A DNA stretch of 43,881 nucleotides from an uncultured Ruminococcus sp. (GCF_946415235.1 NZ_CAMKRR010000015.1:1-43881); one strand, 5' to 3'. Shown: positions 8,235 to 14,590, counted from the first letter of the stretch. Numbers and translations are program-made. Notes: generated by a model not told the origin, from the letters alone.

Positions 8235-8398
8235 GTACTGTGGAGTTACTGATTATTCAGTCCGCCCGGTTAGTCTGAGCCGTGTAAAATTTATCAGGCA
8301 TTATGCGGATATGGCGGAATTGGCAGACGCGTATGGTTCAGCTTGCGTTACGACAGTGTAAAAAATAACCGTTCTCACGATGTGGGAACGGTTTTTTG
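8235..8398 (+). ncRNA. Small RNA: 5' half of tRNA-Leu(CAG) fused to a terminator, copy 2
   Basis: From 8305 it repeats the chimera seen at 1470: tRNA-Leu 5' half up to the anticodon CAG, then CTTGCGTTACGACAG, GTGTAAAAAATA and a terminator. Over the roughly 60 nt shared part the copies differ only by a few transitions. The terminator stem differs (12 bp, 8367-8378 with 8382-8393) but pairing is kept by matching changes on both arms, which suggests the transcript is still under selection. Unlike copy 1, it has a leader of about 70 nt. The short reading frame across it gives MAELADAYGS-type text, a familiar artefact of translating tRNA-Leu. Confidence 0.5.
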
Positions 8399-8409
8399 TT
8401 TGGCGCTTT

Positions 8410-8642
8410 ATATAGTATACAGGCTGACTTATGACAGCAAACAATAATAATCTGAAAAAGTATTTCTTCTTATCATGGGTATGCCTGAACCCCTCTGCAA
8501 GGAAGAAGCACATAATGGGAGCCGTTGTTTTTCCGACAAGATGCATGATATAATGCAGAGCTGTACCGGCTGGAAGAAAAGTATATGCAATATGGTCTAA
8601 GGTCATAGCTATTATAGCTATGACCTTTATTTGTGTAGCGCT
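8410..8642 (-). pseudogene. traX-like fragment, both ends missing
   Basis: The minus strand encodes about 77 residues that match the N-terminal part of TraX family acyltransferase-like membrane proteins (ATQIKVIAIIAMTLDHIAYTF, then LVGKTTAPIMCFFLAEGF and KKYFFRLLLFAVIS). TraX proteins are usually above 200 residues with several membrane spans, so most of the gene is missing. The fragment stops about 12 nt from the terminator of the tRNA-half RNA and, at its start side, runs into the 15-bp palindrome at 8638-8652 without a start codon. It is thus trapped between two repeat elements and marks two rearrangement junctions. An internal 29-bp palindrome (8599-8627) lies within it. Confidence 0.6.
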
Positions 8643-8652
8643 ATAATAGCAC
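8638..8652 (+). repeat. 15-bp palindrome, copy A
   Basis: GCGCTATAATAGCAC, one mismatch from GTGCTATAATAGCAC, followed by AAAA and a hairpin (8657-8684). It marks the left edge of the DUF4238 block and cuts the traX remnant. Confidence 0.7.
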
Positions 8653-8656
8653 AAAA

Positions 8657-8691
8657 CTCCCTGAGAGATAGATCTCTTGGGGAGCTTTTTT
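8657..8691 (+). terminator. Hairpin attached to palindrome copy A
   Basis: A 12-bp stem with two G-T pairs (arms 8657-8668 and 8673-8684), 4-nt loop, then TTTTTT. Works as a plus-strand terminator upstream of the DUF4238 gene. Confidence 0.7.
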
Positions 8692-8706
8692 ATACTCAAA
8701 ATGGAC

Positions 8707-8735
8707 TTGCAGAAGGCTTTTACTTGTGATATACT
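8707..8735 (+). promoter_or_regulatory. Promoter of the DUF4238 gene
   Basis: TTGCAG (8707-8712), 17-bp spacer, TATACT (8730-8735), 22 bp before the ATG. Confidence 0.65.
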
Positions 8736-8756
8736 TATCCATAGGGAGGGATTTCC

Positions 8757-9731
8757 ATGAATAAGAATGAACCTGTAAGACACCATTATGTTTCTCGTTT
8801 CCTTTTAAAGCCGTTCTGCTTTGAAGGTACAAAGTTCAATTATTACGATAAGGAGTCAGGAATAACGTCTGTTAAGGACATTAAGGATATATTTGTTGAA
8901 AGCAATTTCTATCGTGATGATATAAACAATGAAAGTGAGCCTATGAAGCTTGAAAAAGACCTTGCTCGCTTTGAAGGCGAGATATCATCAATAATACGTA
9001 AATTTCACACTGGTTATGAGATAGTTGTTACAGACGAAGAGTATGAAAAATTGCAGTTATTCTTTGCAGTTATGCAATATAGAGGAAGAAAAATAAAAAA
9101 TGAATTCAGTGAAGATGTCACTGACGAATTTACTGAGTTTTATTCAAATTATCAGAAAGATCAGAATTTCAACGATTTCTGGAAACGTAATCTTGGATAT
9201 ATTGTTAATTGTCGTTCTATTAAAGATGTTATAAATCATCCAAATATAGACACTCCTATGAAGCTTTTTCTCAAAAGAGATACTATAGGCTTGTTATATT
9301 CATACTATGTTGTTATCGAGAGACGTGGTAAGGAAGATTTTATTGTCAACGAAAATTATTTTTGTCAGATTGAAGGGCAGCTTTCGTCAAAATTCCACAT
9401 GACACTCTTTAATTATTATCCCATCTCTCCGCAAAGAATGATTATCAGAGTATGCAATGGTGTTCAGAATGCCCCTAAAAATGTTTCTGGTTTTAAAAAG
9501 GAAATTTTAAGAATACCTCACCTTATTGAAAACACCAATTCAATCAAGTTTATCGTAAAGAAAATATATGAAGATGATGTAAAAAGGATTAATTCTGATT
9601 TTTATAATGATACCCGTGAAGGTATCGCTTTCTGTAACAAAGCAAATGTTTCTCTTGAAGATTATCCTAAAATTAACAAGGCACGTGATGATTATAACGC
9701 ATTTTTAGTTGAGCAGAATCGCAAACTATAA
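8757..9731 (+). CDS. DUF4238 family protein
   Basis: This 324-residue, soluble-looking protein opens with HHYVSRFLLKPF, the signature of the DUF4238 family, followed by the NFY motif near residue 50. No signal peptide or membrane segment is seen. The family has no proven activity; members are often found on mobile elements and next to defence genes. Here it forms a one-gene block with its own promoter, bounded on both sides by the 15-bp palindrome plus hairpin unit in the same orientation. Its composition is AT-richer than the sugar operons to the right, which fits transfer. Ribosome site AGGGAGGG lies 7 nt before the ATG. Confidence 0.8.
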   Translation: MNKNEPVRHHYVSRFLLKPFCFEGTKFNYYDKESGITSVKDIKDIFVESNFYRDDINNESEPMKLEKDLARFEGEISSIIRKFHTGYEIVVTDEEYEKLQLFFAVMQYRGRKIKNEFSEDVTDEFTEFYSNYQKDQNFNDFWKRNLGYIVNCRSIKDVINHPNIDTPMKLFLKRDTIGLLYSYYVVIERRGKEDFIVNENYFCQIEGQLSSKFHMTLFNYYPISPQRMIIRVCNGVQNAPKNVSGFKKEILRIPHLIENTNSIKFIVKKIYEDDVKRINSDFYNDTREGIAFCNKANVSLEDYPKINKARDDYNAFLVEQNRKL

Positions 9732-9734
9732 AAT

Positions 9735-9749
9735 GTGCTATTATAGCAC
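9735..9749 (-). repeat. 15-bp palindrome, copy B
   Basis: GTGCTATTATAGCAC, 4 nt after the DUF4238 stop codon, followed by AAAAT and a 9-bp hairpin. Palindrome and hairpin are arranged as in copy A. Confidence 0.75.
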
Positions 9750-9754
9750 AAAAT

Positions 9755-9788
9755 GCCCTCTCCTGTCATTGGGAGAGGGCTTATTTTT
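9755..9788 (+). terminator. Hairpin attached to palindrome copy B
   Basis: GCCCTCTCC (9755-9763) pairs with GGAGAGGGC (9772-9780), followed by TTATTTTT. It ends the DUF4238 transcript and faces the convergent XRE gene. Confidence 0.8.
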
Positions 9789-10005
9789 ATGTATGTTCTT
9801 CTGCGGTAAATAAATCTTCAATAGAGCAACCGAGGGCATTAGAAAGCTTTAAAGCAACACCAAGGGTAATGTTTTCTATGGTACATCTGCCGCTTTCGTA
9901 GTCACCAATTCTTCCTTGAGAACAGCCAACAATTTCTGCGAGCTGTCCTTGTGTGAGTTTTTTTGCCTTCCTGATTTCTTTAAGATTATTGCTGATTATT
10001 CTCAT
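9787..10005 (-). CDS. Small XRE-family transcription regulator
   Basis: A 72-residue protein that is almost entirely a Cro/C1-type helix-turn-helix (LKEIRKAKKLTQGQLAEIVGCSQGRIGDYESG, in two helices, then NITLGVALKLSNALGCSIEDLF). Such stand-alone domains often control plasmid, phage or toxin-antitoxin genes. The start was put at 10005, not the ATG at 10041, because the consensus promoter (-10 at 10043-10048) would start transcription near 10036 and AAAGGGAAG lies just before this ATG. The two small ORFs upstream run in the same direction, but XRE has its own strong promoter. Its target is unknown. Confidence 0.85.
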   Translation of the reverse strand: MRIISNNLKEIRKAKKLTQGQLAEIVGCSQGRIGDYESGRCTIENITLGVALKLSNALGCSIEDLFTAEEHT

Positions 10006-10042
10006 AATTCTTCCCTTTCTGTGCTTATTTGAAGATATCATT

Positions 10043-10071
10043 ATTATATCTCAATACTGTGATAATGTCAA
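10043..10071 (-). promoter_or_regulatory. Promoter of the XRE gene
   Basis: Minus strand TTGACA (10066-10071), 17-bp spacer, TATAAT (10043-10048): full consensus. Confidence 0.8.
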
Positions 10072-10075
10072 GTTA

Positions 10076-10270
10076 TTAATATGTACTTTGAAGATAATTG
10101 CACATCTCCTTGACATTTGAAACAATAACATTTCGGGAAACGGCTTCACACAGGTATTTCTTAGCCGTTTTAAGATCTACGTTATAGTCGTTCATGATTT
10201 CATTCAAGTAAAAATCGATTATATCATTGATTTCGGCTGTTGTGCCTTTCCATTCATCATGCCATTTCAT
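10076..10270 (-). CDS. Small hypothetical protein (64 aa)
   Basis: I do not recognise this protein. It begins MKWHDEWKGTTAEIND and is acidic, with helices and no membrane segment. The start at 10270 has GGGG 8 nt upstream, better than the ATG at 10288. It ends 5 bp before the -35 of the XRE promoter and follows another small ORF by 14 bp, so the two are probably cotranscribed. It could be part of a small regulatory or toxin-antitoxin unit with XRE, but no motif proves it. Confidence 0.55.
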   Translation of the reverse strand: MKWHDEWKGTTAEINDIIDFYLNEIMNDYNVDLKTAKKYLCEAVSRNVIVSNVKEMCNYLQSTY

Positions 10271-10284
10271 TATAACCGCCCCTT

Positions 10285-10491
10285 TCAAGTTAACAGGAAG
10301 CCATTACTCAGGCTTATTCTTCCAAAGTAGTATTCAGCTGCACCTTTATCGACAAGCAGCTTTGCGTATATGTTTATCTGCTCAAAGGTCATTTGTAGCG
10401 ATAGCTCCTGTAAAGTAGCTGCGGAAGGAATGTCACACTTCGGCAAGCTCTGGAGCTTTCTGATAAGACTGTCAAATAAACGCTTCTTCAT
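10285..10491 (-). CDS. Small hypothetical protein (68 aa)
   Basis: Unrecognised. It begins MKKRLFDSLIRKLQSLPK, and has a basic helical start and a segment LSLQMTFEQINIYAKLLVDKG. No signal peptide. AGAAAGGA lies 7 nt before the ATG at 10491. It comes first in a two-gene run with the 64-residue ORF. I could not find a clear promoter. Confidence 0.55.
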   Translation of the reverse strand: MKKRLFDSLIRKLQSLPKCDIPSAATLQELSLQMTFEQINIYAKLLVDKGAAEYYFGRISLSNGFLLT

Positions 10492-10534
10492 AGTGTATTC
10501 CTTTCTCTCCGTATAGCCGATAAGGCAGCTTATA

Positions 10535-11323
10535 ATGTGGTCGTTCAAGTTCGGGATTTATCAAATTCTAATGCAACTGCGACAGCTGCTTCGAACGAAA
10601 CACCCTTTTGCAACTGTTAAACATCGTATAACTTTGTGCTGTTCAGCGCCAGTAGGAAATGATTTAAAGGAATTTGCATTCAAAAATAAAATATTATACG
10701 ATGATAATGGATTAGAATGCTTTCCTGTTTCATCAAATGCAACAGCCCCCTTTTCAGCAGATTATTCTTTTTGGGAACCTATAGATGTAAGCTATTGTCC
10801 TAAAGAATATTCGACAACAATTATGGGGGGATTCTTCTTTAATAACTCATATTATAAAGAATATTATTGTTGTAAAAATGGGATAAAATATCAATCATTC
10901 ATAGGTTTTTATTCAACTGAATGTGCACTCTCCCAATTGCCTGTAAATCAGAAAAAAAGTATTACTTTCACTCCGAAAGTTGATCCATTAGAAACATATA
11001 AATTTAGGCTTCTCGGACATGATATAACAGTTTCACCTGACATTCTTTCAAGTCATATTGTAGCGACTCCACAGATTTCTGAACAGGAAAAGTATATTGC
11101 AGAACTTGAAAAGAAAAACGCGGAACTTACAGCCGAGATAGAACGATTAAAGCAGAATCCAAGCTCTATGCAAGATGATATTATGCGCCTTGACGCTAAT
11201 GGAGATGGATTCGTAAATGCTGTTGACGCTTCAATAGTATTAGCCATATATGCTAACAACAGTACAAATAAAACTCCAATAACAAAACTGAGTGAATACT
11301 TTAATATTATAAATGGAACATAA
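10535..11323 (+). CDS. Dockerin-like protein with coiled coil, N-terminus probably truncated
   Basis: The frame gives up to 262 residues. The C-terminus holds one dockerin-type calcium loop and helix (LDANGDGFVNAVDASIVLAI, about residues 222-241), which in cellulosome proteins binds a cohesin. A normal type I dockerin has two such repeats; a second is not visible. Before it comes a heptad-rich coiled coil (about 180-205: EKYIAELEKKNAELTAEIERL). Residues 40-175 are an unrecognised region rich in Tyr, Phe and Cys. There is no signal peptide and no good ribosome site for any early ATG, although dockerin proteins should be exported. The 5' end was therefore probably lost by rearrangement within this patchwork; the given start is only the first ATG. 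Confidence 0.5.
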   Translation: MWSFKFGIYQILMQLRQLLRTKHPFATVKHRITLCCSAPVGNDLKEFAFKNKILYDDNGLECFPVSSNATAPFSADYSFWEPIDVSYCPKEYSTTIMGGFFFNNSYYKEYYCCKNGIKYQSFIGFYSTECALSQLPVNQKKSITFTPKVDPLETYKFRLLGHDITVSPDILSSHIVATPQISEQEKYIAELEKKNAELTAEIERLKQNPSSMQDDIMRLDANGDGFVNAVDASIVLAIYANNSTNKTPITKLSEYFNIINGT

Positions 11324-11339
11324 GGTTATACCACATAGT

Positions 11340-11366
11340 CCCCCCATACACAATGGGGGGATTTTT
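11340..11366 (+). terminator. Hairpin attached to palindrome copy C
   Basis: CCCCCCAT (11340-11347), loop ACACA, ATGGGGGG (11353-11360), then TTTTT. It ends the dockerin-like gene. Confidence 0.8.
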
Positions 11367-11381
11367 GTGCTATTATAGCAC
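11367..11381 (-). repeat. 15-bp palindrome, copy C
   Basis: GTGCTATTATAGCAC. Here the hairpin lies to the left, so the palindrome-hairpin unit is inverted relative to copies A and B. Confidence 0.75.
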
Positions 11382-11429
11382 AATTTCTGTACCAATTTTA
11401 ACGTATTGTGAGATTGTATTAAAAGCATA

Positions 11430-11458
11430 TTGACTTTTCTGAAAAATGGTGTTATAAT
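11430..11458 (+). promoter_or_regulatory. Promoter of the serine recombinase gene
   Basis: TTGACT (11430-11435), 17-bp spacer, TATAAT (11453-11458). Confidence 0.75.
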
Positions 11459-11510
11459 ATAGTAGTAAAAATATCGTTCGTTAAATTTGATACGATTGGA
11501 GATGATATAT

Positions 11511-12200
11511 GTGGTATTCGGATATTGCCGTATATCAAAGCCAACACAGAATATAGAGCGACAAGAAAGGAATATCCTTTCTTCTTTTCCAAATGCCAAA
11601 ATCTATAAGGAAATCTATACGGGTATAGTTCTAAGTCGTCAGGAATGGCAGAAGCTGATAAAGAAGGTTCGCAAGGGAGATACTATCGTATTTGATAGTG
11701 TATCGCGCATGAGCCGTAATGCAAGTGAGGGAATAGAGCAGTACATGGAGCTGCTTGACAGGGGCATAGAGCTTGTGTTCCTCAGGGAGCCGTATGTCAA
11801 TACCATTAATTACAAGCAAGCTCTGAGCGGCGGTGTAGAGCTTGTAGGCAACGATATAGCCGATGTTTATATCGAAGCTACAAACAAGGTCTTGAAGCTG
11901 CTCGCTGCAAAGCAAATAGAGCTTGCATTTGAGCAGTCCGAAAAAGAGGTAATGGATATACGGCAGCGAACCAAAGAAGGTATCGAAACAGCCCGGCTGA
12001 ATGGCAAACAAATCGGCTGCATAAAAGGTAGCAAGCTGCATATAAAAAAAGAAGCTCCTGCAAAGGAATTGATCAGGAAGCATTGTAAAACCTTTGGCGG
12101 TACTCTGAATGATATAGAGTGTATCAAACTGGCTAATTTAAGCCGAAATACATATTATAAGTACAAGCGAGAGATAAAGGAAGATCTGACCAAAGAATAA
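11511..12200 (+). CDS. Small serine recombinase (resolvase/invertase type)
   Basis: Starting from the GTG at 11511 the protein has 229 residues. The N-terminal catalytic domain shows MVFGYCRISKPTQNIERQ with nucleophile Ser9, and the active-site Arg motif (FDSVSRMSRNASEG). A helix linker and a C-terminal helix-turn-helix (DIECIKLANLSRNTYYKYKRE) follow, the layout of resolvases and DNA invertases, not of large serine integrases. GTG is preferred because GGAG lies 9 nt upstream, while the in-frame ATG at 11502 touches that site directly. The gene has its own promoter, lies between palindromes C and D, and is the only recombinase in the window; it probably acts on nearby repeats. Its real sites are unproven. 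Confidence 0.85.
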   Translation: MVFGYCRISKPTQNIERQERNILSSFPNAKIYKEIYTGIVLSRQEWQKLIKKVRKGDTIVFDSVSRMSRNASEGIEQYMELLDRGIELVFLREPYVNTINYKQALSGGVELVGNDIADVYIEATNKVLKLLAAKQIELAFEQSEKEVMDIRQRTKEGIETARLNGKQIGCIKGSKLHIKKEAPAKELIRKHCKTFGGTLNDIECIKLANLSRNTYYKYKREIKEDLTKE

Positions 12201-12203
12201 ATT

Positions 12204-12218
12204 GTGCTATAATAGCAC
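12204..12218 (+). repeat. 15-bp palindrome, copy D
   Basis: GTGCTATAATAGCAC, with symmetry extended to AATT on both sides (12200-12222). It touches the recombinase stop codon. No hairpin follows. Confidence 0.75.
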
Positions 12219-12278
12219 AATTTTACTCCTGTGTCAAAAAAGCTGATTTATTGCATTTCCTTTTCTCCAGTATGACAA

Positions 12279-12307
12279 TTGACATTAAATAGAATATATG
12301 ATATTCT
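12279..12307 (+). promoter_or_regulatory. Promoter of the 12331 lipoprotein gene
   Basis: TTGACA (12279-12284), 17-bp spacer, TATTCT (12302-12307). Confidence 0.7.
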
Positions 12308-12330
12308 AAAGAAAAATGAGGAGGTACATT

Positions 12331-13227
12331 ATGAAAAAAGCATTATTTACAACAATTGCATTAGCAACAGTATTAAGTCTGAGCTCCTGCGGAGACAATT
12401 CAACACACACAGCTGAGATCTCAGGTAAAGACAAACCTCAGACTACAACGGAAGCAGTAACACTTGCAGATGAGCTTACTGAAGTAGATGTTTTTGAAAA
12501 CTGTGAGATACATATTGATGACGCATACGAACACTGTTATCCCAACAATCTGTATTTCTTTATGACTACTATAACAGACGAAAATGACGTCCTTAAAGAT
12601 AAAGTTGACTATAAATGTACTATAACAGGCGATTGCAATAAAATCGTCGCAGAAGTTACGGTTGATAAAGAAAAATGCAATGAAGCTCTAAAGGACGATA
12701 GATTAAAAATTAAATCCGATTCTAAGACGTTTGAAATTGATTTAAATGAAACCAAAACACAGCTTATTCGTAAAGAGCAACTTTCAGAAGAAGTAATTAA
12801 TACATTAACAGAGCGAATTAATGCAACATGGTATAATAAACCTGATAAAATATATGCCTTGCTCTCGAAAGATGAAACTATATTTTTTAAAGACTTTGAA
12901 TGCAATAATAGCAAGCATGAGATATGGGAAACAGGGCAATACGGTACACCCGATATAGATAATAAGCTTCCAGAAAGCCAAATTATTGGATTTGTTCCTT
13001 ACGATGAGGAACATACTCGAATTATAGAATGTAATCCACAATTTAAGGAAGGCAAGTTACTGGATTGGTATCAATGTTCAGATTATAGAGTAAAGCGTGA
13101 CGATGGACGATATGAAAGTAAACTTATAAATGCCGAAGTCAACGAAGTGTTTGATAGTATGATAGCACAACTTAGAGAAGAAGGATACGAATTTGAAGTC
13201 GTAGAAATCCCTGTAATAAGCGAATAA
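12331..13227 (+). CDS. Lipoprotein of unknown function
   Basis: A 298-residue protein with a lipoprotein signal (MKKALFTTIALATVLSLSSC, lipid-modified Cys20) and a Thr-rich spacer, so it is anchored to the outer face of the membrane. The rest is charged and has no motif I recognise; weak beta and helix alternation is seen, and the middle is rich in Asp, Glu and Lys. The start at 12331 has GAGGAGG 6 nt upstream; the ATG at 12316 overlaps that site and is rejected. It has its own promoter and terminator and stands just outside palindrome D, so it may or may not belong to the mobile patchwork. Confidence 0.75.
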   Translation: MKKALFTTIALATVLSLSSCGDNSTHTAEISGKDKPQTTTEAVTLADELTEVDVFENCEIHIDDAYEHCYPNNLYFFMTTITDENDVLKDKVDYKCTITGDCNKIVAEVTVDKEKCNEALKDDRLKIKSDSKTFEIDLNETKTQLIRKEQLSEEVINTLTERINATWYNKPDKIYALLSKDETIFFKDFECNNSKHEIWETGQYGTPDIDNKLPESQIIGFVPYDEEHTRIIECNPQFKEGKLLDWYQCSDYRVKRDDGRYESKLINAEVNEVFDSMIAQLREEGYEFEVVEIPVISE

Positions 13228-13236
13228 ACCGATAAA

Positions 13237-13264
13237 AATAACCGCCTATGATTAGGCGGTTATT
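13237..13264 (+). terminator. Terminator of the 12331 lipoprotein gene
   Basis: AATAACCGCCTA, loop TGAT, TAGGCGGTTATT: a 12-bp perfect stem, followed by only a short T-rich stretch. Confidence 0.7.
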
Positions 13265-13313
13265 GCTATTTGTAATCAAAAATTGCTCTGTAAAAAATAT
13301 TTTAAAAAGGGGG

Positions 13314-13342
13314 TTGACATATATATAAAACAATGATATAAT
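13314..13342 (+). promoter_or_regulatory. Consensus promoter of the large non-coding RNA
   Basis: TTGACA (13314-13319), exactly 17 bp, TATAAT (13337-13342): a perfect sigma-A consensus. No gene follows for 600 nt. Confidence 0.85.
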
Positions 13343-13348
13343 ATATTT

Positions 13349-13930
13349 AGCTAATAAAAAGCACCCCCACAAGGCATAGACAGTTTGGCGACTGACTACG
13401 CCTCTTAATCAAACAGATGGCTTCAACATCTGAATGACTTAGTGAGAATGCTATTTACGTGTTGCGGTGTAATGATTACATTACATTATAGCACTTATAA
13501 TAGAACTTGTCAAGCCTTTCAGTTACGTTGCGGTGTCTGGGAGGCTTGTCTTTTTGCCTTATGGTAAGGCTATTTATTAGTTTCACTTCACAGAAACTTG
13601 AAAACTTAATAAGCAAATGCAACTGAGCCGAGCAATCTTGGTCTAACTGGAAGATGACGGACTAATCGCGCCATGACTACCTGCCACACGGTCAATACAT
13701 TCTTTGCCTTGACGAGATGTCAACGTAAGAAAAGGTACGAGCGCGGACTACAGTAGATGTAAATAATTACTGGTGACTACTGTGGGAACAAGATCAGCGG
13801 TTACGGCGAAATAATTACCCGTAAAGTCGCGGAGTAGGTATAGAAGGAAACGACTATATTGAAACGCTTCGGTGCTCATCACACTAAGACAATATACTAT
13901 ATATCTTTTGAGGTTGCATTTATGCGAAAT
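13349..13930 (+). ncRNA. Large structured RNA, ROOL/GOLLD-like candidate
   Basis: About 580 nt behind a perfect promoter hold no coding frame but many stems: CAGATG/CATCTG (13414-13432), CAAGCCT/AGGCTTG (near 13510-13547), GCCTTA/TAAGGC, TTGAC/GTCAA, ACAGTAG/CTACTGT, TTACGG/CCGTAA, and a 10-bp long-range pairing between 13615-13624 and about 13912-13921 that closes a 300-nt domain. The 10-mer GTTGCGGTGT occurs twice (13461, 13527), each after TTACG. The size, the tRNA operon beside it and the likely rumen or gut origin match the ROOL class (GOLLD is the alternative), which are giant RNAs of unknown role often found next to tRNAs in phages. The class is inferred. The stem at about 13510-13547 followed by TTTTT could end transcription early. 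It is not a tmRNA, RNase P or SRP RNA that I recognise. Confidence 0.6.
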
Positions 13931-13938
13931 ATTATTGA

Positions 13939-13988
13939 ATATAACAAGTACTCAGAACACTTTCTTGCGCTCTGAGTAGTTGTTATAT
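13939..13988. terminator. Hairpin between the large RNA and the tRNA operon
   Basis: Arms 13939-13956 and 13971-13988 pair over 17 of 18 positions (one G-G mismatch), with a 14-nt loop. There is no clear T-run, so it may be a bidirectional end or a 3' structure of either transcript. Confidence 0.5.
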
Positions 13989-13995
13989 CATTGAG

Positions 13996-14070
13996 GGTGG
14001 GAGATGGGATTCGAACCCACGGTCTTCGGGACCACAATCCGACGCTTTAACCAGCTAAGCTACACCCACC
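13996..14070 (-). tRNA. tRNA-His (GTG)
   Basis: Full cloverleaf on the minus strand with anticodon GTG, the extra G at the 5' end that marks tRNA-His, and T loop TTCGAAT. CCA is not encoded. Last gene of a three-tRNA operon. Confidence 0.95.
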
Positions 14071-14132
14071 ATATAAATAAAAACGAAGCTCTCCATTACT
14101 ATGGAGTCATATAACGGAGAGTTTCGGAATGG

Positions 14133-14206
14133 CGCGCCTTGCTGGATTCGAACCAGCGGCTTACTGCTTAGAAGGCAGTTACTCTATCCAGCTGAGTTAA
14201 AGGCGC
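14133..14206 (-). tRNA. tRNA-Arg (TCT)
   Basis: Minus-strand cloverleaf with anticodon loop CTTCTAA, acceptor GCGCCTT/AAGGCGC and T loop TTCGAAT. CCA may be encoded at 14130-14132. Middle gene of the tRNA operon. Confidence 0.95.
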
Positions 14207-14243
14207 ACAGACAAATATAGCAGCTAAAGCTGCTAACAAATGG

Positions 14244-14314
14244 AGCGGGTGATGGGAATCGAACCCACGTGTTCAGCTTGGAAGGCTGACATTCTACCAT
14301 TGAACTACACCCGC
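14244..14314 (-). tRNA. tRNA-Gly (TCC)
   Basis: Minus-strand cloverleaf with anticodon loop CTTCCAA and acceptor GCGGGTG/CACCCGC; CCA is encoded at 14241-14243. First gene of the operon. Confidence 0.95.
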
Positions 14315-14334
14315 ATGGCGTTTCAACAGAAAAT

Positions 14335-14363
14335 ATTGTATCATAACAAGAGGGAAAAGTCAA
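14335..14363 (-). promoter_or_regulatory. Promoter of the tRNA operon
   Basis: Minus strand TTGACT (14358-14363), 17-bp spacer, TACAAT (14335-14340). Confidence 0.8.
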
Positions 14364-14558
14364 TAGCACAATCGAAAAACAGTCACATTGACTAAAATTT
14401 TGCGGCGGTTATACTTGTGCAAAGTCAAAATGCCGATTAACAAAAGAAAGGCGAAATTCCTTTCAAAAAAATGTCACAAAATCGCGTTATGTATCGTCTA
14501 ATAAATATGAAAGCCAATTTATGCGTTTGCCCGAAAGTGACAATATTGTAATTTAAAA

Positions 14559-14590
14559 GTCATGTTAATGTCATGTTTATGTTGTATGAT
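14559..14590 (+). promoter_or_regulatory. Possible activator-dependent promoter with 11-bp direct repeats
   Basis: Two abutting 11-bp repeats, GTCATGTTAAT (14559-14569) and GTCATGTTTAT (14570-14580), are followed 4 bp later by TATGAT (14585-14590). Tandem 11-bp repeats in place of a -35 are typical of PhoB/OmpR-type activators. It may be a distal promoter of operon 1 with a leader of about 360 nt. The stretch 14597-14715 has one clear hairpin (CGGACA/TGTCCG) but no ORF. Confidence 0.4.

Noticed and set aside
8149-8361. ORF giving MAELADAYGS-type peptide across the tRNA-like copy 2
   Set aside because: This text is a well-known artefact of translating tRNA-Leu sequence and has no ribosome site.
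8638-12218. The 15-bp palindromes read as extended -10 promoters (TGCTATAAT)
   Set aside because: Copies B and C would point back into the 3' ends of upstream genes, and the genes already have separate promoters.
8638-12222. CRISPR array or tyrosine integron
   Set aside because: Only four short repeats with gene-sized spacing; no Cas genes and no tyrosine integrase.
13349-13930. tmRNA, RNase P RNA or group II intron
   Set aside because: No tRNA-like ends with tag ORF, no RNase P core and no intron ends or reverse transcriptase.
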